Below are positions 1 through 11,950 of a stretch of DNA of 64,000 bases, in pieces. This stretch comes from Telmatactis stephensoni (taxonomy: Eukaryota; Cnidaria; Anthozoa; Actiniaria; Isophelliidae), in NCBI GenBank assembly GCA_029948255.1, contig JALIZF010001843.1, positions 62,001 to 126,000 on the forward strand, written 5' to 3'. A program made the position numbers and the translations under genes. The stretch's first letter is position 1, and the number at the start of each line of letters is the position of its first letter. The notes under the pieces were generated by a model. The model had not been told where the DNA came from, did not search any database, and saw only the letters and a program-made list of their open reading frames with translations.

Positions 1-143
1 TGGCTCTACTCTCAGTTTTGTTTTAGGGCCATTTACGAAACCGCTTAAAGGGAATGGGACGGAGTACCACCATTTTATCTGTTGACACAGGATGTTTAGA
101 AGTAATGCTTTATTCAATAAAGCTATGTTACCTATATTGAACT

Positions 144-985
144 GATCAAGAGAGCATAAATAAGAGAGGGAAACTTGTTAATGGGGCGCGCGCCGTGATG
201 ATTCCCATCTGTGCTATTTTTAGTAACCGGATGAAGTTTAATTTTCGTCTTACCCTACTCCTGTGCGTCATAATTTGACACTTCCGGAACCAGAGAACCG
301 TTTAGTGCAGATTTGAGTTTTCAAAAACAGCGTTAAAATCAAAGTTATCATAAAACTGCTGTTGTTCACATTATCTACCATCAAAAGTGTGTATTTTCTG
401 ATTACAAAGGAACGATTTTGATGAGAAACAAGGCAAAAACGTCGAAGATTTTGTTGTGTTTCTAGCTGAAAGAAATTTTAGCGGAAATGCGCGCGCTACA
501 CGTCATCGAGCGCGCGCTTAGGTTTATTCAAAAATTTTCGCTCATTTAGATGAGAAAAACTCGTTTGTTTTTATAATTTTTTGATGTAAATTATTAATTG
601 GACATCAGATGGCTTTTTCGTGGAATCTAGAATAAATTTGGTATCGATTGTGTGATTTTATGAAGCTCAAATCGCGAAATTCCACTCGTTCAATTTTTCG
701 ACGCACGTGAGTAGGGTAAGACGAAAATTTAACTGCATCCGGTTACTAAAAATGGCGCGCGCCGTGATGATTCCCATCTGTGCTATTTTTAGTAACCGGA
801 TGCAGTTAAATTTGCACTAAACGGTTCTCTGGTTCCGGAAGTGTCAAATTATGACGCACAGGAGTAGGGTAAGACGAATATTAAACTGCATCCGGTTACT
901 AAAAATAGCACAGATGGGAATCATCACGGCGCACGCCCCATTAACAAGTTCCCCTCTCTTATTTATGATCTCTTGACTGATCAGT
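144..985. mobile_element. Foldback/MITE element
   Basis: Terminal inverted repeats of about 165 bp (144-313 and 808-985) share GATTCCCATCTGTGCTATTT, CTTCCGGAACCAGAGAACCG and AACTTGTTAATGGGG. A smaller palindrome around 755 repeats the same arm. No coding capacity. Confidence 0.7.
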
Positions 986-1122
986 ACTTGGCATTAATCG
1001 AAATAAACACACTAAAGTTTCAAAATGTCTTGTCAATTAGACAAAGATGAAACGTTATCGAAAGAGTAACTTGCAGTTTCATATCATTTTAGGCCCTATT
1101 TGGACTCCCTCCACTTCTCTCT

Positions 1123-1134
1123 CTATATATATAT
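1123..1134 (+). promoter_or_regulatory. Possible TATA element of receptor 1
   Basis: A TATATATATAT run lies about 110 bp upstream of the receptor 1 ATG, after a CT-rich stretch. It could equally be a simple AT repeat. No initiator was identified. Confidence 0.3.
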
Positions 1135-1239
1135 CATGCTGTTTCATAATTACTTAAATCACAAAGAGAAAGGGGAAAATGTATTTCACATAAATAAAGA
1201 ATCATTGAAGACTGTGAAGTTTGAATGTAATTAGATAGA

Positions 1240-4200
1240 ATGGCTGCTATGATGCTAACATTTTATCGATGGATATCGATGTTAGTAATAGTAATAATGG
1301 TGATAAGAGCAAATGGTAAGTTATTACATCTTCTAAGAAGTATGAGCATTCTTTAGTAGCAGTGTATGAGAAAGTGGTTATTATTGCTCTAGAAAACTCA
1401 TGCCTACATATTTAATGTAGAACGCGCGTGCATGTCTATGTACTGTGATATAAACACGATGGGAGATGTAGAGCAAGAGAAAAGTAAGTTTAGGAACACG
1501 AGGTGTAGCCAAGGTGTAGCCAGAGTGTTTATATCACAGTTTATAAAATATTTGAGATATAACGCGCGCGCTGATTGGCTGGCTACCATGTTTATATCAG
1601 AGGACAGAGACATGGCTCGCTCAAAAAATGTCGAAAATATTTTATAAAAGCAATATAAAACGATCGCTTATGTCTCTGTTCTGTGATATAAACACTCTGG
1701 AAGATGTAGAGCACTCGAAAAGCAAGAGAAACACTCGGCTACGCCTCGTGTTCCTAAGCTTGCTTTTCTCTTGCTCTACAACTTCCACTGTGTATATATA
1801 TCACAGTACAGAGACATGCGCGCGCGCGTTTTATATTCCTTAAATATGATTCCACAGACGAAAAAACTATTAAGTTACATTTCTAAGTAACATTGGAACC
1901 TCGACTTCCGATAAGTAACTGGACTTGAAATATTACAGCTAATTTTACTTTTATGTTTAGCTCAGTGTTCATGCTATACGTTTGATGGAGACTCGAACGT
2001 CAATAAATGGGATACAAGTCGAGACTTATGTAAGCGAAATGGTGGAGATTTGGTTTCTATGGAAACACAAGATGAATGGCGATTTATAAAGACGCAAATT
2101 CAAAGTAAATCGACAAAAAGTGGCAGTCATAATGAATGGTGGATCGGACTTGTGTATAATGAAAGTGTGGAGCAATGGATGTGGCTTAGTGATCATAATT
2201 TGACCTACAACAAATGGCAACCTTACGAGCCATCGAGTTTCTCTAAAGAATACTACGCCATAATAGCAAAAAACTACCCATCAACTAAAAAAGGGTTGTT
2301 TAATAACCTGAGGAGAGACGGAAGTAAAGGATGGATTTGTGAATTCAATATTACTAGAAAAGGTGAGGGAAGAAAGATAGACTGCTTCCGAATTTCCCTT
2401 TAATTATCGAGTACGACATTACGTAACATCCGAAGAAAACTCGAGATTTCCCGAAAATGACGTAGGCTATAGGCTTGGATTGCTATAACTGATAAGTGTT
2501 TATTAGTGTTTTTCTGTGTCAAACCTCTTTTTGAAAACACTAATAACTACGTCTTAATGTCACTGCCGACATGTGTCACATAGCACCGATTAGTCTAGCT
2601 GTCTAAGCAGCATACTTTTCACATCATTTCATATCTGTTGTTTTGTTTTTGTGTTTGGTCATTTTAAGTCATTTTTGTGCGCCTTTTTTTTTTTTTTCTT
2701 ATTTTTTTCTTTCTTTCTTTGTTTCTTTCGTTCTTTCTTTTCTTCTTTCTTTCTTCTTTTCTTTCCTTCCTTTTCCTTTATTTTCAGATACTTTCTTTTT
2801 CTAACTTCATGTCTCATTTTTCAAGCAAGTTTTGTCTTTTTATATTTTCTCTAGTTTTTGTGCCAATGTGAATTGATCATATATTGCTATATTTTCTTGC
2901 TTTTTCATCTTTTCTCAGTTTATCAGTCTATGTTTAAGTTATTTGTCAATTTTGCAATTGGTTTCACAAATTATGCAGTCAGCTAATTCACCATCGGTAT
3001 CTCTCAGTTTGCAGAACTAGTCAACATAAATGGCCAGAACGACGACAATGTAAACAAATCACAAATACTGATAATCCTCAAGAAACAACAGTTCCGACCT
3101 CAGCATCTGATAATTTACCAGGTAAAGTTTGAACGATCCACTTATTCATCGCTTCACTATAACAGATACATTTTTTTTCGCTAACTCTTTTTGGCTTGGA
3201 TGCTGCAGTGGGCACGCACTGATTGGATGAAATTCTCCACAATCCAGTTTATTTATATCGCACGCTCTCATTGGCTAAATTTTTGCAATTAACGTCATTA
3301 AAATCGCCATGTTTAATTTGTATATGTCACTGATTGATTATAATCACATTCTTGAAAATACCAAAGAGCCCGATGAGACTAAAACGCCAAAGTCTCTTGA
3401 GCAATAGAATTTTTGCTGCAAGCCGCCAGACGAGCAGCAACACTAATTTTGACTGATACGTTTCGATCTTGTGGAATATCTAGAGATGATTTTCTGAAGC
3501 TGCAGACCAAAAGTATGTGTGGCCAGCAGCAGTTATGAAGAGAACTAGTACTAGTGAACACTAGTAATTGAATTTGAAAACATCTCAAACATTACAGTAC
3601 ACAGCTCGAAATATTTCACTTTCTATTAGAAACATGCAGCGAGTATAATCAAATGTTTAGTTCTTTATCAGAGTGTTTGAAAGCATTTCCATTAATTGAA
3701 GTTATGTTACCTCAACATAACTTTTTCTCCAAGCAGTCTGGCTCCTACAAGCAAACTTATCCTGAGTAGCCTGTTCTAAGGAAAGGAGGGACATAGGAAG
3801 GAAATGGGAGGGGGAAATAAGGCACATTTCCATTCCACCCGCCCTCCCTTCCCCTAGGGCCAGCTTTCACACGATTTGTTTTCATGTTTTTTGTCTGTAG
3901 ATCACACCAGATCAACTCTTCCAAAAGCACCAAGTCCTACAAGAACGACATACAGTGGAACACCACGCATGACCGTTATAGTAGTTTTGTCAGTAATCAT
4001 ACTGGTTTTGCTCTCTATCATCATTGTATTGGTAATACGATGGAAACGAAAGAAGAAATGTAAGTCAAAAAACATAATAAATAAACAAATAAACATAGAG
4101 AAATATACAGCTTGTCTGAAACTGAAATAAGAACTAGGAAGCCCATCCCCACTTTCAGCACCTTTTTGTTTTCGACCTCCATTGCTTCCTGAAAAGGGCT

Positions 4201-4804
4201 TAATTGTCTAAACTTATTACAACTCGTGAGCTGAGAGTTGTGCATAGAATATTACAATGTAGTGGTAGTGTATTTGAGAGTACAGTGTCCCCAATGAGCG
4301 CTAGTGCTACGCAACGCATTGGACACAAATTATAATTAACTGTTTTCATTTTATTCAAATTTAGTTTCAAGACAGCAGGAAAGGGAAGAGTGAGTATTGA
4401 AATTGTTGATTTTTTTTCCTTTTACAAGGAAATCGACAGCGTTCTTTATCGTTTATTACCAACGGCACGTCTTTAACCAATCAAATTCTTTCTTTAGTAT
4501 ACGTCGTAATAAAACAATTGAAATGGAACCCCAAGGAACCATGGGACATGATGACGTCACGGCTACAGCAGCACCAGATCTAGCGAAAGGAGGCAGAAAA
4601 CACAAGACAAACTTTAGAGAACCTTTATCAAGTGAATATGAAAACACTGAAGTCATAAGCAATGATGCTGTAAATAATGGCTCAAGGATTGTCAGCGTTG
4701 CCATGAGAACAGAACTCGTGTACGATTACGCAGACAATATTCGCAGGAACTTTGGCTGGAACGATGAAAACAGTGGCTATATCTCCATGGATGGAGAGGC
4801 TTGA
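1240..4804 (+). CDS. C-type-lectin-like type I membrane receptor 1 (6 exons)
   Basis: Spliced model: 1240-1315, 1961-2362, 3008-3121, 3901-4059, 4365-4389, 4498-4804 (1083 nt, 360 residues, in frame). Exon 1 encodes a hydrophobic signal peptide. Exon 2 is a C-type-lectin-like domain (GGDLVSMETQDEW, WWIGL, WMWLSD, WICEF). Exon 3 is a Thr/Ser-rich stalk. Exon 4 has a membrane helix (about 23 hydrophobic residues) followed by a basic WKRKKK stop-transfer. Exons 5-6 form a tail with Tyr motifs YENT (pYxN, Grb2-SH2 type), VYDYADNI and YISM (YxxM, PI3K-SH2 type). All junctions except the last are phase 1. The inner lectin cysteine pair is missing: EYYAII stands where family members have E-C. The WND calcium motif is also missing, so canonical Ca-dependent sugar binding is doubtful. 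A tandem paralogue follows at 6787. The ligand is unknown. A receptor role in recognition and signalling is inferred from the architecture. Confidence 0.8.
1421..1830. mobile_element. Palindromic element in intron 1 of receptor 1
   Basis: The ends AACGCGCGTGCATGTCT and AGACATGCGCGCGCGCGTT are inverted, as are the inner arms with GAGCAAGAGAAAAG and AGGAACACGAGG. The middle holds GCGCGCTGATTGGCT and repeated TTTATATCACAG boxes. A partial relative lies at 18363-18480. Short reading frames here are repeat artefacts. Confidence 0.65.
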
Positions 4805-5050
4805 GCCTTCCTTCCTCAGAAGAGTGCTCCATATAACATTAGTATCAACATCTTTATGGAAACAGAAGCTCTTTATACTCCTCTCTCCTAACGGTAGCAA
4901 CCGTTGATAGCAATAACCACGTTTGCATAAAAACACAGCCTGAATTCCTCTCTTTTTATAAAAGCATACCAATTACAGTTGATAAGATGGATGTATCTGC
5001 ACCACAACAGTCGCCGAGCCATGTCAAGATGAACTTTTTAAAGTGCTAGC
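4802..5050 (+). pseudogene. Decayed distal tail of receptor 1, now 3' UTR
   Basis: After the stop of receptor 1, translated sequence still matches the distal tail of receptor 2. METEALYTPLS (4856-4888, then TAA) corresponds to METEAVYTPLS. In another frame, FLSFYKSIPI (about 4946-4976) corresponds to the YAHLYKSIPI region. Stops and a frame change separate them. The ancestral tail was therefore longer, and receptor 1 now ends after YISMDGEA. Confidence 0.7.
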
Positions 5051-5074
5051 CGTTTAATTAGTTACTAGTAAGTT

Positions 5075-5080
5075 AATAAA
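5075..5080 (+). terminator. Poly(A) signal of receptor 1
   Basis: AATAAA lies about 270 bp after the receptor 1 stop and is the first such hexamer downstream. Confidence 0.45.
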
Positions 5081-5284
5081 TTTGTTCCGATTATTATCAA
5101 TTCCTTGCGATTAGGAAACCTTTTAACACAAGCAAATTGTTGAAGAAATTACACCTGTGGTGGACGATGATACAAAAAGTCATGTCTTTTTATTAAAATG
5201 CCGCACTTTCCATTTAGAATTAATTAGAACAATTCAAGCTCATCAATGTTTCGCCCATATCAATAAAGTCATGTTTATACTTTA

Positions 5285-5375
5285 TTCTTTATTATTATTA
5301 TATCGACATAGTATTGTAAAGCGCTATATGGAGAACTAGTCGAGTTAGCGCTATATAAATTAATTTATTATATAT
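5285..5375 (+). mobile_element. Possible LINE or SINE 3' tail
   Basis: AAGCGCTATATGG then GCGCTATATAAATTAATTTA resembles the 3' ends of CR1/L2-like elements, and the same style occurs at 35670-35715. No coding part is preserved. Confidence 0.35.
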
Positions 5376-5406
5376 TATACTAATTTTAGTCGTCAGTAGA
5401 ATATCG

Positions 5407-5704
5407 TAGAGTGATCGCACTTAATCCGTGAAAAAGTACAAAATCTACTTTGTACTAAAAAGTATAAAATCTTTTGTTTTCCATTGTTTAATAGAGTGAT
5501 TTCCACCGGACTGTGAAATAGTTACTAAGCTAATAGACACTAATAGACTCTGCACCCATTGTTTTCTTTTGTTGCAATACAACTATTAGACACTATTAAA
5601 CACTGACTATTAGTAATTGTTTCACAGTCCGATGAAAATCACTCTAATGCTATTTTGCATTATTTAGCTAGTACAATTTCACGGATTAAGTTCGATCACT
5701 CTAC
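5407..5704. mobile_element. MITE with a second MITE nested inside
   Basis: The outer ends TAGAGTGATCGCACTTAATC and its inverse (5680-5704) flank an inner palindrome at 5492-5646 with ends TAGAGTGATTTCC and GAAAATCACTCTA. Both have TA at the borders, as in Tc1/mariner-type target duplications. Confidence 0.65.
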
Positions 5705-5870
5705 CGTGCGGCTTTCCAGAGAAGGAAAAAAATAATAAAAAATTAGAGTTGTTTACTTAACCTGTGAAATATTTTTAGGCCTTATATACTTAGAAGGCTG
5801 TCAATCTATTGCTTTAATTGTGTCTATTGTAAAATCACTCTAGCAACAATTAAAAATCTAGAAGTAACTG

Positions 5871-6019
5871 TAGAGTGCATGCACTTAATCCGTGAAACAA
5901 GCACTACTAATTACTACTAAATAGTGTTGATTAGACAATAGGAAACAAAGGAATTACCCGACATAATTTAGCACTATTTTGTACTATTTATGTTTCACGG
6001 ATTAAGTGCGTGCACTGTA
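5871..6019. mobile_element. MITE of the same family
   Basis: TAGAGTGCATGCACTTAATC at the left and its inverse at the right, with TTTCACGGATTAAGTGC shared with the element at 5407. The family tip is TAGAGTG. Confidence 0.65.
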
Positions 6020-6786
6020 GTTCTGTACAATCAAATGTATTGTATTATATTGTATTATATTTTGTGAATCAAAAGTATTATATTTCTATTTTGTATGTAA
6101 TTTATATTGAGTGAATAAATGTGAAACTTGAAAACTGACTGGTGAAAATGAAACGAGACTTATCTTGCACGAAAGATGTCCAATATTATATTTCCATTCA
6201 CTGAACAAAAGGTACAGGACGAGGAGCGATCGTCTATGTACAAGTAAACATACTGAGATTTTCGATCAAAGTTTTTGCCATTCTGGGCAAAAATACTCTT
6301 GCGATCTAGAACAACAGCTTAACTGCTCATTTTTACTAAAATTTGGTCAATCCGACACTCACAAGAGAAATCTATTAAACAAAACAAATTCTTCAACCGC
6401 ACGTAACATCAGTTTGGATGGCACTCATTTTTGACCAATCAGAAAGCGATATTCGAGATAATGGAGGAGGGAAGGGGAGGGGAAAGAGCTACATGAGGGA
6501 GAGGAAAAGTGGAAGGAGAGGCTCTCCCGCTCCTTTTTCCCTCCACTCCGTTTCCCCTCCCCTGCCCTCCCCCCTCCGCTGTTTGAAGGCCAGTGAAAAT
6601 ATATTCATCTGCGTCTCCATCTTCCCCTTACCATCTTCTTTCATTTAGTAAAGTTGAAACCAAGTTGTCAGGCGTCAACCACAGGTTCAGCTCTTCCACA
6701 ACTTGCTGTTTCATTTACAACAGGAAGACCTCGCAAAATTAAAGCCCGAGGTATCCTTAAAGGATCGAGTTGTACAAGAGATAAAA

Positions 6787-9700
6787 ATGATTGCAGTCCC
6801 TTTTATACCAGTACAATGGATATCAATATTGGTTGTTGTTGTGATTATAAGAACATATGGTAAGTTAACTTATGGATGATTTATCAAGTTTCAAAATTTT
6901 GAATAAAACTCGTATTGTTAGATCGTTTTAACAGCCTTCCAAAATTGTAATTCATGTATATCATTCTTTATTGAAATGCTCAAGATCGAATGCTCCCTGA
7001 TCTGCTTCAGTGATATCAACTAGTTTGTACATAATAGTTCATACTAAGGTTTATTTCACGAATATATGGCGTGCACTCTACAGACCAATAAAGTTTCAGT
7101 TATTAGAGATTTTATCTAACGTGCTCATTAAATATGGACTGACTTAGTGAGTACTGAGTTGTAGAAGACAAAACTAAAAACTAAAAAAAATTAGATCTAG
7201 AATCTATTAGTTCAATAACATTTTTTTCACGGGATAAATTAAACAACTCTAAAATGACAAATCATTTTTTGTCATCTCGAAATGGCCATAGCTGCCAAAG
7301 CCTGACAGAATATACGGAAGTTAGATAAAGATTACGTATTGAGTGTGTTCCTTACTTTTAGGTTCTCCACCGACGAGGTGCTCTTGCTATTCGTATCATA
7401 GACAGCTCGCTGAGTGGACCACAAGTCGAAAGTTATGTAGGCAAAATGGCGGAGATCTCGTTTCTATGGAAACACAAGATGAATGGGAATTCATAACAAG
7501 ACAAATTCAAAATAGATCCACAGATATTAGGGGCTTCGATGTATGGTGGATTGGACTTGTGTACCAACAAAGTCAGAAACAATGGAAGTGGCTAAGTGAT
7601 TATAGCTTGAACTACAACAAAGGGATGCTTGGAGAACCAAGGTTTCAAATGGATGCAGCTGAATACTATGTCATAATAGCGAAAAACTTTCCACGACATG
7701 CATATGGATTATTTATAAATGTAAGAAGGATTTTAAGTAGAGGACGCATTTGTGAATACAATATTCATGAACAAGGTAAGAATAGACAGAGTTATAGAAC
7801 ACTGTGCGAGAGAAAGAGAAATTCTCGTAAGGAGGAGGGAGAAAAAAAAATGGATAAGGAGGAGGGAGGAAAAAAAATGGAAAAAAGGAGCTGACTATCA
7901 GTAAAGCGTCACATACCCTGTGGACCCAAAGCATGACAAACAGATTTATAGCCACAAGGAGTCCGCAACGGGGGGTTCTACGTGCTTATCTACATCCTCA
8001 CCTCGACCCGGCTCCCATATTTATCTTTATATGTTTGGATTTTATCTAAATTTTGGTGTTTATCTTCATTTTTCGTTAAAGCATGTTTTCAAATTTTAAA
8101 ACACGTGAGATTTCTTAGTTTGTAGCAACATTACAGATAGATGGTGCCCAGGAAACTTTACCAGTAAAAGTACCACCACAGAGACCACGATTAAAAGTAC
8201 TACCATAGAAACCACTATTTCCTCTCACAGTGATGGTGAACAGCCAACTACGTCCACGACTACAACGTACAGCTCATAAATTACCTGGTACGCTTATAAT
8301 TTTTCTCAAACATTCACGTTCTTTCATAGAACAGATTTTGTATGAGTGTGAAACGGACCACGTCGTGCCGTGATCGTGTCAGTGCCGTGATGTACATAAA
8401 AACATTTGAAATTCTTGTAGGGACCGTGCCGTGACCGTGCGGTGTCGTTTTCACACTCACACGAAATCTACTCGCAAATACTGTGTTAGTTTCCATTGTG
8501 GTCGAGAACGCCATTTCACTGGTTTACGTGGCATCCTCGATGACGTCAATGATCATTTGAACATAACTCGTAAACACTGAAGTGCGGCGACCTTGTTCCC
8601 AGGGCCTTCTCTTCCCCCTTCAGGTGAGAGGGCCCGCCCTGGGATCGAGGTTGCGCAAAACTAATTATCAATCAAACCAGCCAGCTACCATACTTTCGTA
8701 CATATTACCTTTGTCTGCAGTATACTTAAGATATGTCTTCATTCCTCTGCCATCGAAGCCTTCACTTATCTAAATTTAATGTAATTGTTCTTTTCTTCGC
8801 TTTTTTTCTTGCTTTTTTGTATATTTGTGTGTACTTATTTGTTTTCTTTATTCTTTTGCTTGCTTGTATGTTGTCGTTTTGCTTGTTTATAATGCCCGAT
8901 ATCATTATTTATTATAGGTCGTCCACCATCTTCTAAGATACCAAGTTGTATAGCAACTGTCAGCAGCAGCGATGCACCAACTATGACCATTATTGTAATA
9001 GTTTTAGCAGTAATAATTCTGGCCCTGCTCATCGTCATTCTCATACAATGGAAATTTGTAAAGAAATGTAAGTAAAATCTTTATTATACTCTATATAAAG
9101 TGGAAATATTCATCGCTTTTACCGTGAAAATGTTTACATACAGAAATTAAAAAATTCATTTTTTATACTATAACGTCTTACTACAATCATTTCCACTTCG
9201 TTTGTTTCAGATACAAGGAAAAAGCCAAACATACAGTAAGTGTTCAGAACAAGCATTCGATTTCATTCCCGGTCTCTATAGTAACTTGGACAGAGAAAAA
9301 CTAAACGCTGTAAAGAAACCATGAGCCGTTGACACACGCTGCAATTCTTCAATACAATGTAAATGTGCATTACATATAATTCTTGATTTCTAGAAAAATA
9401 TTTCGTCATTTTCGTTTTTGTTTGGCTGGCAATGCAATTTTAGTTTTTGTTGCAAAGAAAAGAAAATTGGAACGCAGTATCATCACTCTGCAACATTCAT
9501 TGCGAGGCGTGTAAGGGGGCGTTTACATGACACTAGGATCATCCTAGCAGGCGAATCATCCTACCTGCTATACGCATACTGTAGTCTGCTTACATGGAAA
9601 TTTGTGTCTTCGCTTCGGTTACTAGGATCATCCTACTGAACAGAATGCAGTATAAGGGGGTGTTTACATAGCACTAGGATTATCCTAGCAAGCGAATCAT

Positions 9701-11035
9701 TCTACCTGCTTTACATTTACTGCATTCTGTTTAGTAGGATGATCGTAGTAACCGAAGTGAATCGAAGACACAAATTTCCATAAATGTATAGCAGGTAGGA
9801 TGATTCGCCTGCTAGGATGATCCTAGTGCTAGGATGATCCTAGTGCTAGGATGATCTTAGTGCCATGTAAACGCCCCCTAATATTCAATACGTTGCAGAG
9901 AAACGTTCACATGCACTTTTGAACTTTCTGCAATTAAATCTTTGTTGCGGGAATTCGTCGCAAGCTCTGTTGCACAAACATGATGCACTCGACAATTTTG
10001 CTCTCGTAGAAAATCTCTAAAATAAAATTGTCAGCGCGAGAAAACATTTCAGCCTGTATCATCGGCTTAAACATTCTCTATCTTTATCATCAGGGCCTTA
10101 TATAAGGCGCGAATCTCTCCGTATAAACGGCACTTTAAGTCTAAAGGTGCTGTTACACGCTGAAACGTTTCTCTGAAACTTGCCTCAGTGGCCGTTGCGA
10201 GACAAGTTTCCCAACGCATTGCACCGTGTAACATGGTCATTTAGCTAAAACTATCCCCGGGTCGGTTTCACAAGACGGTTTCACGAAAGGTGGGACTGCT
10301 TTGTACTTGTGCAACGGAAACTCCACTTTCGCGGAAAAATTTCAGGACGAAATTTCAGCGTGTAACACCCCTTACGAAACTCGTCTCACATCGGCGATCG
10401 ACAAAAGCTTCAGATAAAAGTTTCAGCGTGTAACAGCGCCTTAAGACGCGCCTTATTTGAGCCTTAAAGAAGATCGCGCCTTTTACAGGCGTCTTATGTA
10501 AAGACGTCCTACTTGGCCTCATAATGGCCATGCTGTCTCATCTGAAACTTATACTTCTCATTTTAGATTGCCTCGTGAACAAATAGAAATAGAACCTTGT
10601 GGAACCATGGGAAGCAGTGATGTCAAAGTAAGAGAAGCGCCCACAGATCAAGAGAGAGAAGAAGGAAGCACGAGAGTAACTACGTCGTCACCCGAATATT
10701 ACGATATCGTTGTTCACAATGAAACTAATGCTGCTGTAAACAACAGTGCAAGAAATGTTACCGTCGCCATGACAACAGCACCAGAGTACGACTATGTATA
10801 CGATGCTTCTTACAACTTGGGTTGTCATATTGACCAAATCTTGGGAATCTCAATCAAAACAGAGACTGGGAACATTGACCACGGCGTCTCCATGGAAACT
10901 GAAGCTGTATACACTCCTCTCAGTCATAGCAACGCTGATGGTAATAACCACATTTCCATGGAAACAGAGTCTGGATACGCTCATCTTTATAAGAGTATCC
11001 CTATAAAACGACCTAAAAATGATGACAATGCATAA
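6787..11035 (+). CDS. C-type-lectin-like type I membrane receptor 2 (6 exons)
   Basis: Spliced model: 6787-6859, 7362-7775, 8137-8235, 8918-9067, 9211-9235, 10567-11035 (1230 nt, 409 residues, in frame). It is a tandem paralogue of the gene at 1240, with the same exon order, same phases and the same 25-nt mini-exon. It has a signal peptide, a lectin-like domain (GGDLVSMETQDEW, WWIGLVY, WKWLSD, RGRICEY), a Thr-rich stalk, a membrane helix and a long tail. Tail motifs include YYDIVV, YDYV, VYTPL, SGYAHL (fits the ITIM pattern S/I/V/LxYxxL/I/V) and YKSI. As in receptor 1, the inner cysteine pair and calcium-site WND are absent (EPR where EPN is usual). The tail suggests regulation by phosphotyrosine and SH2 partners, which is inference. 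Introns are filled with palindromic MITEs. Confidence 0.8.
8137..8279 (+). other. Stalk exon of receptor 2 with alternative read-through end
   Basis: Using the donor after 8235 (GATG|GTGAAC), the exon joins the membrane exon in frame. If that weak donor is skipped, the same frame continues as more Thr-rich stalk (QPTTSTTTTYSS) and ends at TAA 8277-8279, giving a secreted lectin-stalk protein. A second GT follows at CTG|GTACG (about 8290), placed like the stalk-exon donor of receptor 1, so the upstream donor may be secondary. Confidence 0.45.
9513..9880. mobile_element. Palindromic MITE, one and a half copies
   Basis: 9513-9650 is a left half and 9654-9880 a full palindrome. Arms share GGGGGCGTTTACATG, CTAGGATCATCCTAG and GCGAATCATCCTACCTGCT. 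CTAGGATGATC is repeated near the right end. It lies in intron 5 of receptor 2. Confidence 0.65.
10142..10443. mobile_element. MITE with GTTACACGCTGAAAC ends
   Basis: AAGGTGCTGTTACACGCTG at the left is inverted at the right as CAGCGTGTAACAGCGCCTT. Inner GTTTC/GAAAC boxes repeat. It lies in intron 5 of receptor 2, 120 bp before its last exon. Confidence 0.6.
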
Positions 11036-11315
11036 CTTTGAAAGTACACCTTGAGCTGGTATTTTAATTTAATTTAATTTTTATTTTATTTTAAAAATGA
11101 ACGGCATATCAATTTTTCTTAGTGTTTCTTAGTGCGTCCACTTACGTATGTAGCTATCCATTTGTTAGCTTCATTTTCATCAATTCGTCCAACTGGTTAT
11201 CTAAATTAAGTCAAATATTCCTCCATTAAATGTACATGTATTTTGTTAATCAGTCGCTAATCTTGTAATCAATGATGCCGTCAATGAAAATTGCCCGCAA
11301 AACTTATGCATTTTT

Positions 11316-11950
11316 TTGTATCAGTTAGAGATATTCGTTCATACAATACTCGTTCTTCGGCTGCCAATTAATAAATTACATACTCAGGTCAGCGCGACTG
11401 AACACTCATGCATTTCAATTCTTTCTAGTGTTGATGTAAGATTGTGGAACTCACTTCCATGTTCTATCAGGAATTGTTCCATATTCACATTTAGGAAAAA
11501 GATAAGAAACTCGCTCTTTTCCATATTAAAAAACGAGGGGAGCTATTTTGAAATCAAGAGAGCTATACAGATTTTCCCTGATGATTTATCTTAAGTTCTC
11601 TTCTTTTCTTAGAATCCTTCATGTTATGATGAAAAGTTATAACCATTGTCTTTTCTTCCTTCTCCCCTCAAAAAAAAGTACAGTAAGATGTTTTCTAAGA
11701 TATATTTAATTTTATAATTAATGCAGCTATATATTTTAATCTGTTTTCATGTATTGTCTCTCACTTCTTGTTATATTTCATGAATTGTAATTGTAATCCA
11801 TTGGCCTGTCTTGATTAGTTTTTACTATTTGCAGACCATTGGAATGCTAAATCATAGTTAATATTAAGTATGGTTAAATCTGTACATATATATAAGTAAA
11901 ATGAATAAATCTGATGCAATCTAGATCTAGAGTTATCGGTTATCAAAATA
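11316..11950 (+). mobile_element. LINE 3' fragment (RT C-terminal remnant)
   Basis: 11316-11594 translates to a stretch with VRLWNSLPCSIRNCSIFTF and KKIRNSL, the C-terminal signature of CR1/L2-type non-LTR reverse transcriptases. An AT-rich 3' tail with AATGAATAAAT follows. Confidence 0.6.

Noticed and set aside
1432..1843. Small proteins with CDINT..VEH repeats
   Set aside because: These are translations of the inverted arms of a palindromic element; both strands give similar frames.
2651..2871. Phe-rich frames
   Set aside because: A T-rich intron tract of receptor 1. No coding signal.
9654..9880. CRISPR-like array of CTAGGATGATC repeats
   Set aside because: Units are short, adjacent and palindromic without spacers, and the genome is eukaryotic. 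They belong to a MITE.
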